DNA of 64,000 nucleotides from Nyssa sinensis (GCA_008638375.1 CM018050.1:29479723-29543722); one strand, 5' to 3'. Shown: positions 1 to 10,617, numbered from the stretch's first letter. Notes: generated by a model not told the origin, from the sequence alone. Translations and numbers: made by a program.

Positions 1-253
1 CCACTACTAACTGTGAGTTAGAGAAAGCTTTAAGGTCACTAACCCCATACTCTAAGGCTAGTTTCATGCCAAGAATTAACGCTTCATACTCGGCTTCGTT
101 ATTAGAGGCTTTGAAGCTTAAGGTAATTGCTTGCTCTGCGGTAATACCATCTGGAGTTCGAAGAACAATACCGACTCCGGAACCTTTATCAGTTGAAGAC
201 CCATCCACATAGAGTTGCCATGCTACCATAGATGGGTTGGTATTGAGTTTTTC
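1..253 (-). pseudogene. Second (archaeal-type) RNase H domain of a Tat-lineage Ty3/gypsy element, cut by window edge
   Basis: Read on the minus strand, about 84 codons follow the conventional RNase H without a frame change but after an in-frame TAA at about 254-256. Visible motifs are YVDGSS, a glycine-rich GSGVGIVL strand and NNEAEYEAL, which mark the additional archaeal-like RNase H known from Tat-lineage (Ogre/Retand) Ty3/gypsy elements. The position where this family normally has the catalytic aspartate in DSQLV reads N (SNSQLVV), so this copy is probably inactive as well as interrupted. The element continues beyond position 1, where the integrase and 3' LTR would be expected. The domain call rests on motif recognition. 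Confidence 0.82.
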
Positions 254-1006
254 TTATAGAGCTGGGGTGAACTCAGCAATAAAATCCGCCAAAGCCTGAG
301 CTTTAATGGCAGTCCGAGGTATGTATGCTATGTCGAATTCTCCCAGTTCTATTGACCATTTCACAAGACGACCCGAGGTGTCTGGTTTGTGTAATATGGC
401 TTTTAAAGGATATGAGGTTGGGATTATGATTGAATGAGCTTGAAAATAAGGCCTGAGTTTTTTAGCAGATATTATTAGTGCAAAGGCCAACTTCTCCACC
501 TCGGGATATCTTTTTTCTGATCCAAGAAGCGCTTTACTCACATAAAACATAAGCTTTTGAATTCCCTGCTCTTCTCGGATTAGCGCAGAACTTACAGCAT
601 TCTCTGACACTGCAAGATATAAGAAGAGTTTTTCTCCTTTTCTGGGTTTGGATAATAGTTCTGGCGACGCCATATACTGCTTAAGTTCCGTGAAAGCTTT
701 GTCGCATTCAGAGGTCCACTCCAAGACCTTACTACCCCTTAAAGCTTTGAAGAACGGAAGACAGCGATCCGTGGACCTAGAAATGAAGCGATTTAATGCC
801 GCAATCCTGCCATTCAATGTCTGTATATCTTTTCGTGACTTTGGTGGCTCCAGTTCTGCTAAAGCCTTAATTTGGGATGGGTCGGCCTCGATGCCTCTGT
901 GTGAAATAAGAAAACCGAGAAATTTGCCACGGCTCACCCCAAATGTACATTTTGATGGGTTCAACTTCATCTTGTGCTTTTTCAAGATATGAAAAGTTTT
1001 GTCCAA
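254..1006 (-). pseudogene. Ty3/gypsy pol: RT thumb/connection and RNase H (Tat lineage)
   Basis: A 250-codon open stretch begins just after the RT palm. It contains the C-terminal RT sequence (KCTFGV, KFLGFLIS, GIEADP) and the gypsy RNase H region (LFLYLAVSENAVSSALIREE, PVEKL-like and YFQAH segments). In Tat elements this RNase H is typically degenerate and backed up by the archaeal-type domain found next door at 1-253. It is separated from the RT palm by an in-frame TAG (near 1016-1018) and ends at a TAA, so the polyprotein is broken on both sides although the frame is kept. Same frame as 1031-1494. Confidence 0.88.
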
Positions 1007-1030
1007 ATGCCCAATGTGCTCCTCCTTGTG

Positions 1031-1494
1031 CTAGCTTTTAACCAACATATCATCAATGTAAACCTCCGTCGTGTCTCCAATCAGTGGTTCAAACATTTTG
1101 TTGACCAGGCGTTGATACGTGGCTCCTGCATTTTTCAATCCGAAAGGCATCACCCTGTAACAATACAAACCTCGCTCGGAGATGAAGGATGTTTTTTCTT
1201 GGTCCGGAGGATACATTTGAATTTGGTTATATCCGGAGTATGCATCCATGAAGCTCATTAATTTATAACCGGCAGTTGCGTCGACTAATTGATCAATTCG
1301 TGGGATAGGGAAGCTATCCTTTGGACAGGCTTTGTTAAGATCGGTGTAATCGACACAGACTCGGCATTTACCATTCTTCTTTTTAACAAGGACGGTGTTG
1401 GTGAGCCATTCTAGGTAAAAAACCTCCCTGATTAAATTGGCAGCGAGCAACCGCTGAACTTCATCATTGATTATCCGGTGCCTTTCTAGGGCGA
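1031..1494 (-). pseudogene. Ty3/gypsy pol: reverse transcriptase fingers and palm
   Basis: The open stretch encodes the core RT: VLVKKKNGKCRVCVDYTDLN, SFPIPRIDQLVDATAG, the first catalytic aspartate in SFMDAYSGYNQI, the MPFGLKNAGATYQRLV motif and the catalytic YIDD box near its end. The catalytic aspartates are present. An in-frame TAG follows YIDDMLVKS. Upstream, codons continue in frame without an ATG to about 1494 (ERHRIINDEVQRLL), so the first methionine has no meaning for this polyprotein. A frameshift near 1490-1510 disconnects it from the upstream gag-protease frame. Confidence 0.9.
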
Positions 1495-1953
1495 ATGTCC
1501 ATCTTTTTGAGGTACCGGGTGGCAGCTTGGATCTGTTGTTAGTTTATGGCAGATACAGGATGGATCAATACCCTCCATGTCTTTAGTTTCCCAAGCGAAT
1601 ATTGATAAGTGGGCTTTCAGAAATTCTATCATCACTTCCTGTTCTGATGGAGATAAATCGGCACTGATCTGCAAATAGTGTTCTTCCTCGTCGGATCCCA
1701 CCGATATTTTTAATGGCTCTTGGACTGGTACGGCCATGTTTTCTACACCTCGTGGGCTCAATGGTTCATCGATTTTGGAAGGGCATTCCATATCGATACT
1801 TTGTTGAGCAATATCGGGAACGAGGAGCCTCCGAGGTTTCTGTAATTGCTATTGCTGGGTTTTACCTTTTAAGACGACGACGTGACACTCTCGAGATGAT
1901 GATTGAGAGCCTTGAATAGTGCAAACACGATCGTTGTGTACATATTTGAGGCA
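1486..1953 (-). pseudogene. Ty3/gypsy pol: protease-RT linker region
   Basis: This minus-strand stretch is in frame with the protease and holds the linker typical of Tat elements, including DRVCTIQGSQSSSRECH-like sequence, an acidic spacer and IFAWETKDMEGIDPS, the segment that normally leads into the RT. Stops interrupt it (TAA just after the protease and one more near 1850). At its 3' end the frame runs off (PVPQKDGHSP) and the RT continues in another frame, which places a small indel at about 1490-1510. No catalytic domain of its own. Confidence 0.75.
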
Positions 1954-2376
1954 TTAATAAAGGGTGGATGCGACTGCCCCCATTTGATGGAGCCATGGTC
2001 TTCCCATAATTATGTTGTAGGGAGATCGGGACTCCACGACCACATATTCAGCTATCAGGGTTTTCTGTGCTTCGTTGACGCCTACGGTCGTTGGGAAGTC
2101 AATACTGCCTATGGGAGAGCTCAGATGTCCATCAAACCCAGCCATCATTGTCGTGGAGCCTTTGAGGGCAGAGATGTCGAGCTGCATCTTTTGGAAAGGC
2201 TCATAAAATAAAATATTAGCAGAACTGCCTATATCCACTAATATTCTGGATATGTCAAAATTTTCAACTCTAAGAGTGATGACGAGCGCATCAGTGTGTG
2301 GACAGTGTATGCCAGCCACGTCCAGCTCTGTGAACTGGATTTGTGGTGAGGGCTTTAACCGCTTTTCAAGAGTCAT
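1954..2376 (-). pseudogene. Ty3/gypsy aspartic protease with altered active site
   Basis: A 140-codon open stretch carries the retropepsin fold region of a Tat element: DALVITLRVENFDISR, the active-site strand ILVDIGSSANILF, and a C-terminal flap/strand ending NIIMGRPWLH. Retropepsins require D-T/S-G; here the triad reads D-I-G, a substitution expected to abolish or strongly weaken activity. It follows gag in the same frame, as expected for a gag-pol fusion of this lineage, and terminates at a premature stop after VASTLY. Confidence 0.85.
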
Positions 2377-4203
2377 GATTTGGATTGGGATTGGTGCTAC
2401 CTTAGCTTCTCAAGCATAGCATTTCCTTGCTCGATTGGACATGCTAGAGATGGAATTGGTAGTATGGAGGACGAGGATAATGTGATTATTCGGTTGGGGT
2501 GGTTGGCTTTGACTTATCCCAGGAGTGGACCCCTGATCTTGTCGTTGTGGCTGAGGCCTAGAGTCCTGCCGAGGTTGTTTTGGATTTTGAGTATTTTGTC
2601 CACCATCACGTTGAATGAACACCTTCAAACGACCCCTCCGAATCAATTGATCAATTTCTTATTGAAGATGCCTGCAAAATTTCGTAGTATGTCCGTGATC
2701 TCGGTGGAACTCACAGTACTTACTACGATCTCGGGTGTCTGGATCACTAAACAATGGTTCTGGACGCTTTAAATTTTCATGTGCCTGGACCTGGTGAAAG
2801 ATCTGGGTAATGGAAGCATTCAAGGGGGGTAATGGCATATTCAGAGGTGCGTATGTTTTGAATCGTCCCGAAGTGGGTTGGCTTTGACCTCGGGATGTAG
2901 TTTTTGTATCCGGACTCCTCGGTCTTTTGTTGGTATTGCCAGCATTCTGTGTTTGGGACTTACCCTCCATTTGAGCTTGTTCCTTGGCAAGACGAAGGGA
3001 TGTCCTTGTATCTTCCAGATTAATATGCTTTCTCGCCTGTTCCATAAGTGACGCCATGTCTATAGGGGGGTTCTTCATCAAGGAGTCATGAAAACGCCTT
3101 GGCCAAAGCCCTGCGTGTAAAGCGGCCACCAAAAAGGCTGCACTGCAGTCTGTAATCTCGGTTAGCTCAGAATTAAATCGAGCAATATAATCCCTGAGTG
3201 ACTCTCCCTTCCGTTGCTTGATTGACAATAGAAATTCTGGCTCCTTTCTGAGTTGCCTGCTAGTTAAAAAGCGATTGAGGAAACGCCTACTGATCTCATA
3301 GAAGTTGGGAACTGAGTTAGGAGGGAGGTTGTGGAACCATCGAAGGGCTGCGCCTTTAAGACTTGTGACGAATGTTCGGCACAGAAATGCGTCGGTGGCG
3401 CCATGAAGGGCCATCGTATGCTGATAATTAGAAAGATGATCACCAGGATCGTCTAACCCCTCATAAGGTGTGAACTTTGGAACAATGAATTTTCGAGGAC
3501 GTTCCTCGGTCAAAATGGCTGTTGTAAAAGAGGTAGTGAACCTACCGAGAAGCCTTGCGATTTCATCCTGTCGAGGAGGTTGATTTCCCTCTCAAGCATG
3601 GGCTGCCTGTCCCATGGAATCCGCCACTTCTTCCGATCTTATCGGTACTCTGGACGGAACTGAATGCTGAAACCCTGGCATACCGACCTCAAGTCCAGTA
3701 GGTTGAGGATTATTTTGACTAGGAATAGCATGTTCTGATTGTCTTTGAAAGGAAACCGGTGCTGGCTGTAGTGGTGGTTCGGATTGTACCAGATTAGCTC
3801 CTGAATTCGCAGGGCTAACAACACGGCCCCTGTTGTAATTAAGGGTATTAGGATGAACATTTGGCATTTCTCCCGAAATGTCATCTCGAACAGGAACTGC
3901 ATTTGGTGGATAAAAGGGTTGAGTGCTAGGACCACCTTCTTCATATCGCCTTCCACTAGGGGGATGCAAGACTAGATTTCCACTTTCGGGAAATCCTAGG
4001 GGAGGAAGAACCGATGGATTGTGAGTTAAAGAAGCCAGGACTTGGGATATAGCCAAGAGTTGCGCTTGAGTCTAATCAGATTGTTTCTACATCTGAGCTC
4101 GAATCTGATCAAGTTGTTGCTGTACAGGATCGAAGGTTGCAAATTCCTCATCCTGAGCCAACGGTTGGTTTGATATTGGTGCCGAACGACGATTGGAAGC
4201 CAT
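2377..4203 (-). pseudogene. Ty3/gypsy Gag (Tat lineage) with in-frame stops
   Basis: Translation from an ATG at 4201-4203 (minus) stays in one frame to the protease, but is interrupted by several stops (near 4095, 4075, 3592, 2659 and 2410). The N-terminal third is proline- and glutamine-rich and low in complexity. The central part (3513-2900) has the retrotransposon gag capsid signature: ALRWFHNLPPNSVPNF, SLRDYIARFN and ARKHINLED. A zinc-knuckle-like segment (YCEFHRDHGHTTKFC) lies near 2660-2720. The capsid supplies the particle that packages element RNA. The PBS and 5' LTR lie immediately upstream on the minus strand, confirming orientation. Confidence 0.85.
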
Positions 4204-4248
4204 GACTACCAAAAACTGAAGAAAATGATATTTAAGAGGAATGATACT

Positions 4249-4267
4249 TTCCCACAGACAGCGCCAA
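4249..4267 (-). other. Primer-binding site of the Tat element
   Basis: On the minus strand the sequence TTGGCGCTGTCTGTGGGAA sits three bases inside the LTR edge. It starts with TTGGCGC, as in Tat/Athila-type elements whose PBS usually pairs with a tRNA 3' end; it has diverged, so the tRNA identity is not certain. Confidence 0.6.
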
Positions 4268-4269
4268 GC

Positions 4270-4874
4270 TGATGCTGCAGTTTTTGGCTCGTCGAGGACT
4301 TGACCGTCGCTGTGAATAAACCTGCGAAGAAATAAGATCAGAAAGCCACCGGGGAGGGCTCCAGTGGGTAGCCGCTCCGATGCTTAAATGAGATGAAGTA
4401 GAAAAATATCACTTGATATAATAATATCTTTCTTTTCGTTAAGAAAAATCCGATCCTCTGTACATACCTTTCTCAATGTATTTATAGGTTGATGGAGCTT
4501 TGTTTTTAGTGCCATGCAGTGGATGCGATTTCATCATGATATCTTTATATCACTGTTCGTCACTGAGTTTATAGCGATGTAAGGCTAGGACTTAATTTCG
4601 TCTTTAGGTAGAGCTAGACTTTGCCGCCTGTTAGGCGGCAGTAATTTCATCATGACGATCCACGTCATAATAATTTTGTAAATGGTTGTCCTATCATTAC
4701 GATGTCGGTCTTCCGATGTAATTTGGGAGCAACTTCGGTAGTCCTAAGAAGTAACTTAGATTATTGTTGAGTGTGCCGAGGTGATATAATCTCGGTATAC
4801 GTATTTGACAAGTTTGTATAATTCAGGTTAGACACGTGTCAGGTCCTGATTGAGAGTATATTTTTGGTACATCA
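4270..4874 (-). mobile_element. 5' LTR of the Tat-lineage element (605 bp)
   Basis: The LTR is bounded on the plus strand by TGATG (4270) and CATCA (ending 4874), giving the TG...CA ends and a 5-bp terminal inverted repeat. It lies immediately outside the PBS. The matching 3' LTR would be left of the window, so the LTR pair and target duplication cannot be compared here. A TATAAATA on the minus strand (4479-4486) is placed suitably to be the LTR promoter. Confidence 0.75.
4479..4486 (-). promoter_or_regulatory. TATA box in Tat LTR
   Basis: TATAAATA on the minus strand, about 210 bases upstream of the LTR/PBS boundary, in the position expected for the U3/R junction of an LTR promoter. Confidence 0.45.
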
Positions 4875-5770
4875 AAACTTTTATCAAATAAAAAAAAAAA
4901 AAAAACTTATGACAATAGCTCACTATTCAATTAAATAAAAAAAAAATTCTAAACTTTTGCTGCAGATATATACTATTTTAAGAACTCAGACAATGCACAT
5001 GTGGAGCGCTTCCATTTCTCCTTTTATTCCCTCACATTTTCTAATTTTTACACACAGACATCTATTGTTTCTTTAATCCGAAATAAATATTAAATAATAA
5101 ATATTTTAATCAAGTATTCCAAAACGAATCAATTCCTTTTCTTTGACAACCATGACAGATGTTTCGGCTTGATCCTTGAATCCTAGTTCCTCTCTCTCTT
5201 TTTTTCCGTTTTTTTTTTTTTCTTGAAGTTGAAGCAGTATGGGGGAACGATGATTTGATTGGACGGTGCCAACGATGCGACAAAGGTAATGGAGGTGTGC
5301 CAACATTAAGTATAATAAAAGATAATTTTAAAAATTAATAAGTTAAAAATACCTCAATTTTTTTAAAAAAACTCTTAAAATAGAACAAGTCAAAATAAAA
5401 TAAAAAAACTCTTAAAATAGAACGGAAGAAGTAGGATATAATTAAGTCATTTCAATTTAATAGAACAAATACATGAATTTTAAAATAATATAATATTTTT
5501 TAAAAAGTAAAGATTAATTAATTATTTTTTAAAATATATTTTAAAAATTATTTTAATTTAATCAGTATTATTTTTTTAAGAAATTAAAATGAAAATTTAT
5601 ATAGATATTCTTACACTAAAAATTTATTTTTTGAACAATTTTAATACAAAAAAAATTATCGGGAATTTTTTAAATTAAAAAATTTATTTTAAAAATTATA
5701 TAATATTCTTTTAAAAAATTTCTTTATATATTTTTATTCAGACTATTAATGAAGTGATTGTCTATCAACA
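4875..5770. other. AT-rich intergenic spacer upstream of BAHD copy 1
   Basis: Strongly AT-rich with homopolymer A and T runs. A 66-codon open stretch at 5106-5306 (minus) is low-complexity and matches nothing I recognise. No RNA gene, clear transposon end or other coding signal seen. Confidence 0.6.
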
Positions 5771-5944
5771 ATAGTATTACTGGTTAATATCGCTGAAGGG
5801 TCTTTATAAATATTCTCTGTCTCCTCATTAAAAAAGTAGTATTAGTGCTTAATATCAGTAAAGGGCCTTTATAAACTCTCTGTCTCGCCATCAAAAACCC
5901 ATCCCCATATTTCCTTCACTGACAGAGAAAAGAAGAAGAAAAAC
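5771..5944 (+). promoter_or_regulatory. BAHD copy 1 core promoter and 5' UTR, with tandemly duplicated TATA segment
   Basis: Two diverged copies of a segment of about 60 bp stand in tandem: each has TAGTATTA, then TTAATATC, then AAGGG(C/T)C(T)TTTATAAA and CTCTGTCTC. The TATA cores are at about 5803-5812 and 5868-5875; the second lies about 70 bases before the ATG and is the better placed. The same downstream unit and the tail of the upstream one occur before BAHD copy 2 (61990-62131). The 5' UTR is purine-rich just before the ATG (AAAAACATGG). Confidence 0.55.
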
Positions 5945-6367
5945 ATGGGTGTCAAAGGAGATTTCATGGTGAAGGTAATGAGGAATGAAAGAGTGGCTGC
6001 AGTGTTGCCAATGCAAGAGAATTGGCTACCTCTGTCCAATTTGGACTTCATCTTACCTCCAGTAGACGTGAGTGTTTTCTTTTGTTACAAGAAGCCCACC
6101 GGAGGTGAAAACTTGTTCACCTTTGGGTCTATGGTCAGTGTTCTAAAGAAAGCCTTGGCACAAACTTTGGTGTCCTACTATGCGTTCGCTGGAGAGCTTG
6201 TGCAGAACAGTGTTGGCGAGGTTGAACTCCTCTGCAACAACCATGGGGTGGAATTCCTTGAAGCTTTTGCAGACTTAGAGCTTCGACACCTCAACTTGCA
6301 CAATCCAGATGAGAGTGTCGAAGGCAAGCTGGTTCCAAAGAAGAAGCAAGGGGTGCTCTCCGTCCAG
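5945..6367 (+). CDS. BAHD acyltransferase (coniferyl alcohol acyltransferase-like), copy 1, exon 1
   Basis: Encodes residues 1-141 of a predicted 461-aa BAHD acyl-CoA-dependent acyltransferase. The start ATG is in a good plant context (AAACATGGG) and opens the family's N-terminal strand ([19 protein letters not shown]), followed by the helix region [11 protein letters not shown]. The exon ends at CAG|GTCACC; joining to 9275 restores the reading frame directly before the catalytic HXXXD. Without splicing, translation stops 11 codons later. The N-terminus most resembles coniferyl alcohol acyltransferase (petunia CFAT type), which makes coniferyl acetate in phenylpropene scent pathways; the exact acyl donor and acceptor cannot be read from sequence. 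Exon 1 of copy 2 at 62132 differs by three residues. Confidence 0.9.
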
Positions 6368-6540
6368 GTCACCGCTAAAATCGCATTCCATCTCTCGTCA
6401 TAGTTATGAAATCTATTTCGTATATTGATGACCATTTTGTTATAAAATAATCGTTATGTTTTATCAAATATATGCTCTGTTCTTCTTCTTTTCTTTTTAA
6501 TAAACTTGTCCATGAGTTTTTTTGTTATGTATATGCTCGC

Positions 6541-6580
<40 letters not shown>

Positions 6581-6581
6581 A
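6541..6581. repeat. (AT)n(GT)n microsatellite
   Basis: A run of AT dinucleotides followed directly by GT dinucleotides inside the BAHD copy 1 intron. Confidence 0.95.
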
Positions 6582-6880
6582 ATACTCGTCTAAACATTTG
6601 GTTTTATTTTTTTTCCCTTTTCAAATAGCATGTATTAATATAGAAATATTGTGTCCAATCAACATTTGTCACTACAAAAAATATTACTTTATTTTTTCTC
6701 TTTCATATTTTTTTGAAATATAATATACCATTATCCAGGTGGTTTGTTGTGTTATTTTTGAATTCAGTAATATTAGTATTTCAGTATTTCAGTAATAATA
6801 TAATATTTTTGAATTCAGTATTTCAAATTTACAACTTGAATTCTATCTAAAAAGTAATATTGTATGTTAAAAACCTCTAC

Positions 6881-7442
6881 TGATTATTAGGGGTATCAAT
6901 TTTTAACAGACGACGATAACACAATTTAAACACGATACAAAATTAATGAGTTTAGATTTAACATAAATGGGTTTGGCTCATAAACGGGTTGACACGTATT
7001 ACACGATTAATAAACAGGTCGTGTTTGGGTTTTACTAGTGTCAACCCGTTTAACATGACTTAACACGTTTAATTATAAAATATATTATGAGTTAAGATAA
7101 TTTGTCTCACATAAAATATTTATCAAGGTTTTGAGATTTTTTATTTATAAAAGAGGTTTTTACTTTGATTTGGCTCATATCTAAAGTTACTAAACTTGAA
7201 AATTATCTATACATATTAAAATATAGGTAAATTTTTTTATTTAAAAAATAAAAAAATTAAAATAAACGGTTAAGTATGTCGACACGTGTAACCTGTTTAA
7301 TAAATGGGTTGTGTTTGAGTTTTGAAACTTGACACGATTAGTTAATAGTGTCGGATTAGGATTCATACATATTTTTTAATATGTATGTCTTGACACGACC
7401 TGAATACGATACAATAATACGAATTGACACCCCTAATAATCA
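6881..7442. mobile_element. hAT-like MITE in BAHD intron
   Basis: A 562-bp non-coding element with imperfect terminal inverted repeats of about 20 bp: left TGATTATTAGGGGTATCAAT, right (reverse complement) TGATTATTAGGGGTGTCAAT. The interior has many ACACG and CGTGT subterminal motifs, as in the common plant MITEs that begin AGGGGTGTCAATTCG. No open reading frame. An obvious target duplication was not found outside these ends, so the exact boundary may be AGGGGT rather than TGATTATT. It lies within the segment missing from the intron of BAHD copy 2. Confidence 0.65.
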
Positions 7443-9274
7443 TCCGTAAATCTAAGGATTTCCACAGCATGCAATGATTGAGCAATCCTATTGGGTGCTG
7501 TAAATCGTTGGATTTAAGGATGACATGTATAGACGACATGTATAGACATTAAATTCTTTGGCATATAATAATTTTAAAAATTATATTATTTATAATTTAA
7601 AATTATTGTATTTAAAATTGACTCAATATAATTTAAAGTTTGAAACAAACAATCTTAAATAGAACTTAATTTTTATAGGATCTCAAATTTATTGGACATA
7701 CATGTTTATGAAGTGTGAGTGTGAGTGTTCGTTTGAATAGACAGTAAAAACGAACATTTCAAAAATAAGCGTTTAAAGACAAATTATTTATTTATAATTT
7801 TTTAAAATATACAGATAATAAAAATGATGAAATTTGTAGCGTTGTTCATCAAATTAACGTGTGGGATTAATGTGTTATAAAAATGATGAAATTTGTAGCG
7901 TTGTTCATTAAATTAATGTCTGAAGTAAAAATCTCGTGACTAAGACTATTTCTAAAGAATTTATCAAAAATAAGATTTTAGATGTATTTTTTTCTATTTT
8001 GCATGTAAAATGTCATCATTTTTATTATACTTTAATCACATCTTTTCATATAAATAGAATTTACTATTTATTAAATAAATAATATTTTTTTACTCATGTA
8101 AAAAAAAAAAAAGATCAAAGTAAGATAAAAATAATAGAATCTGTGCCATTCCTTATCTTGTGTATGAATTTGTTACTATTAAATTAGACATTTTAATAAA
8201 AATTATAAATTTTAATATTTTTTAATCATTTATCTATTATGATTGTTTATATATATTTTTAATTATTTATGACAGTATATTGTCGTTTTGATAGTTTTGA
8301 AAAAAACAAATAAAATTTTGAATTTGTTTTAAAAAATCTGTCACCCGTCCACAAGAAACAAAAAAAAAAAATCTGTCACCCAGGACATGGGGTGTTTGTA
8401 GGGGATGACAGTACCACCCTAAAGGTCCTTTGGCATTGGAGAAATTAATAGATGAATAGGCCCTTTTTTTATTTTGATTATATTTTTAACAAAATATATT
8501 ACTATATATATATTTGTAAATTATATAAAATATTATATAATGATAGATCATATTAAAAATACAAAATAATAATTTTATTTGTTGGTGGTTTGGAAATGTT
8601 ATTGAATTGTTAAATTTTATTTTATTTGTTTTATTATGATCTTTTTATAAGAATTAAAAAAATAGTAATTAAATTTTCTGTAAAAGTAATGTTAATATTA
8701 TGTGTAATTTTTTTTTGTGTTAAGTAATAGTGTAAAAATTATAGATGTTCAAAAAAGACGATTCACATCAACATGTGTAGAAGTTGAAAATATATTATTT
8801 TTTGTAAATGACATGATTAAACTTTGAAAAAAAAAAAAAACCTTTTTAATTAATTGAGATACAAGTAGTAATTATTAAATTTTATAAATTTTACAAAATA
8901 AAAACTGATTTCATTAATAAGTTTTAGATTGCTCCCCTTGAACCAAAATCTTGGATCCGTCCTTAGTTAAGGTATCTTAATAACGAGAAATTATTTTATG
9001 AGACCATCATAGTATGTTATCGTGTGATCGTCTCTTACAAAAAAAAAATAATAATAATTTTTTCATATTTTGTGAATAAAATTTTTTTCTTAATTTTAAG
9101 TTTAACTGTCTTTTTCTAAGATATTAGAGACCCTTACATAATGATGGTGATATGATCTTCTCGTTGCATAATTTCTCCCTAGTAATAGCCTTGCAATTAT
9201 AAGTTAAGCATTCTGAGTAAGTTGATAAATCATAAATTAATAGGACTAATGGGATTAATTGAATGTGATGACAG

Positions 9275-10237
9275 GTCACAGAGGTCAAATGTGGAGGGCT
9301 AGTGGTGGGGTGTACGTTTGACCATCGAGTGGCCGATGCGTACTCGGCTAACATGTTTCTGGTATCGTGGGCTGAGCTGGCTCAGTCCAAACCACTTTCT
9401 CAGCGGCCATCATTTCAGCGGTCGCTACTTGACCCTCGGCGTCCTGGACACTACGATCCCTCCCTCGATGATATGTATGTTTCTGTCTCTGCCCTAAAAC
9501 CTCCCAAGGATCCGCGACCCTCTGTTTCCAATGATCCACTGATAAGTCGTATTTACTATATTGAGGCTGAGCAGCTTAGTTGGCTCGAGTCACTAGCTAG
9601 TGACAATGGATGCAAAAGGACTAAACTAGAGGCATTTAGCGCCTTCTTGTGGAAGATGGTTGCCGCCGGGGAAGATGGAAGTGGCAAGATATGCAGGATG
9701 GGCATTGTGGTTGATGGGAGGAAGAGGATAAGTGAGGGAGATAGTGAAAAGACAACAATGATGGCTGCTTACTTTGGGAATGTGGTGTCCATTCCGTTTG
9801 GCGAAAAGAACATCGGCGAGCTCAAGGAAAAGCCAGTGAGTTGGGTTGCAGATGCCATTCATGAATGTCTAGAGACTGCAGTAACCAAGGAGCATTTTTT
9901 AGGACTAATAGACTGGGTGGAGGCCCATCGTGCTGAGCCTGCTCTGGCTAAGATATATGTCGGTAGCGGGAACGAAGATGACGGGTCTGCTCTGGTTGTG
10001 TCGTCCGGTCAGCGTTTCCCAGTATCAAAGGTGGATTTTGGGTGGGGCAAGCCTGCATTTGGGTCATACCACTTCCCATGGGGTAGGGAAGCAGGCTACG
10101 TCATGCCCATGCCTAGTTCGCTAGGAAATGGGGATTGGGTTGTGTACATGCACTTGTTCAAATGGCAATTCGAGATGATTGAGATGCAGGCGGCCCATTT
10201 GCTTAGACCCTTGACTTGTGATTATCTTAAGTTTTGA
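9275..10237 (+). CDS. BAHD acyltransferase (coniferyl alcohol acyltransferase-like), copy 1, exon 2
   Basis: Encodes residues 142-461. It starts right after the acceptor GACAG with VTEVKCGGLVVGCTFDHRVAD, so the catalytic HXXXD motif is H158-D162, followed by AYS as in the CFAT-like clade instead of the usual glycine. The structural DFGWG motif is intact at residues 395-399 and is followed by the usual C-terminal strands to SYHFPWG and MHLFKWQFEM. Total length of 461 aa is normal for BAHD enzymes (about 430-470). No stop or frameshift. The enzyme should be cytosolic, with no signal peptide in exon 1. Substrate assignment to coniferyl alcohol plus acetyl-CoA is inference from similarity; other alcohol acyltransferase activities are possible. 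Confidence 0.92.
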   Translation, partial: VTEVKCGGLVVGCTFDHRVADAYSANMFLVSWAELAQSKPLSQRPSFQRSLLDPRRPGHYDPSLDDMYVSVSALKPPKDPRPSVSNDPLISRIYYIEAEQLSWLESLASDNGCKRTKLEAFSAFLWKMVAAGEDGSGKICRMGIVVDGRKRISEGDSEKTTMMAAYFGNVVSIPFGEKNIGELKEKPVSWVADAIHECLETAVTKEHFLGLIDWVEAHRAEPALAKIYVGSGNEDDGSALVVSSGQRFPVSKVDFGWGKPAFGSYHFPWGREAGYVMPMPSSLGNGDWVVYMHLFKWQFEMIEMQAAHLLRPLTCDYLKF

Positions 10238-10617
10238 TTACCCTATTATCAAGAATTTATTTCATCTTCTTATGACACTATGTGAGAATCATTGTTATTG
10301 TCGTTATTCATGGTAATAAGACATAAATTTTTGTTGACGTGAGTCATATGGGATGATCTAATAATTTTTCTTAATTTTTCTAAAATTTAAGTTTGGGTTT
10401 GTAGTTCTATACCTTTTGGTGGTCCAATATTTAACTTGAATTCGTTGGATATATGTATCTATCATTCCATGGTGAAGGGAGTTATACAAAGACAAATGAA
10501 TGTTATATTCAAAGGCATACTATGGCTGGGGCATCTAAATCAAGTACAACCATGACCATTATTATTTGCAATTTTTTTTTGGGTACTTTGACTTCCCTCT
10601 CAATCAGTATACAAAGA
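10238..10617 (+). other. BAHD copy 1 3' UTR and spacer
   Basis: AT-rich, non-coding sequence between the BAHD stop codon and the start of repeated block A. No canonical AATAAA was picked out; short open stretches at 10453-10653 look like chance. Confidence 0.6.

Larger units (their letters stand above)
6368..9274 (+). other. BAHD copy 1 intron (2907 bp)
   Basis: GT-AG intron between GTCACC (a weak donor) and GATGACAG. It is AT-rich and non-coding. It holds an AT/GT microsatellite (about 6541-6581), a hAT-like MITE (6881-7442) and, from about 7707 to 8565, sequence shared with the intron of BAHD copy 2 (62641-63535). The stretch from about 6440 to 7706 is absent from copy 2. Near 8930-8960 there is a short CCCCTTG...GGATCCG motif resembling the end of a degraded transposon. 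Confidence 0.8.

Noticed and set aside
5106..5306. Small protein gene upstream of BAHD
   Set aside because: Low-complexity lysine/glutamate content from a homopolymer tract, no recognisable domain.
6178..6435. Minus-strand open frame opposite BAHD exon 1 (also at 62365-62592)
   Set aside because: Antisense shadow; conserved only because the sense strand is.
9124..9862. Minus-strand open frames opposite BAHD exon 2
   Set aside because: Antisense shadows of a well-supported coding exon.
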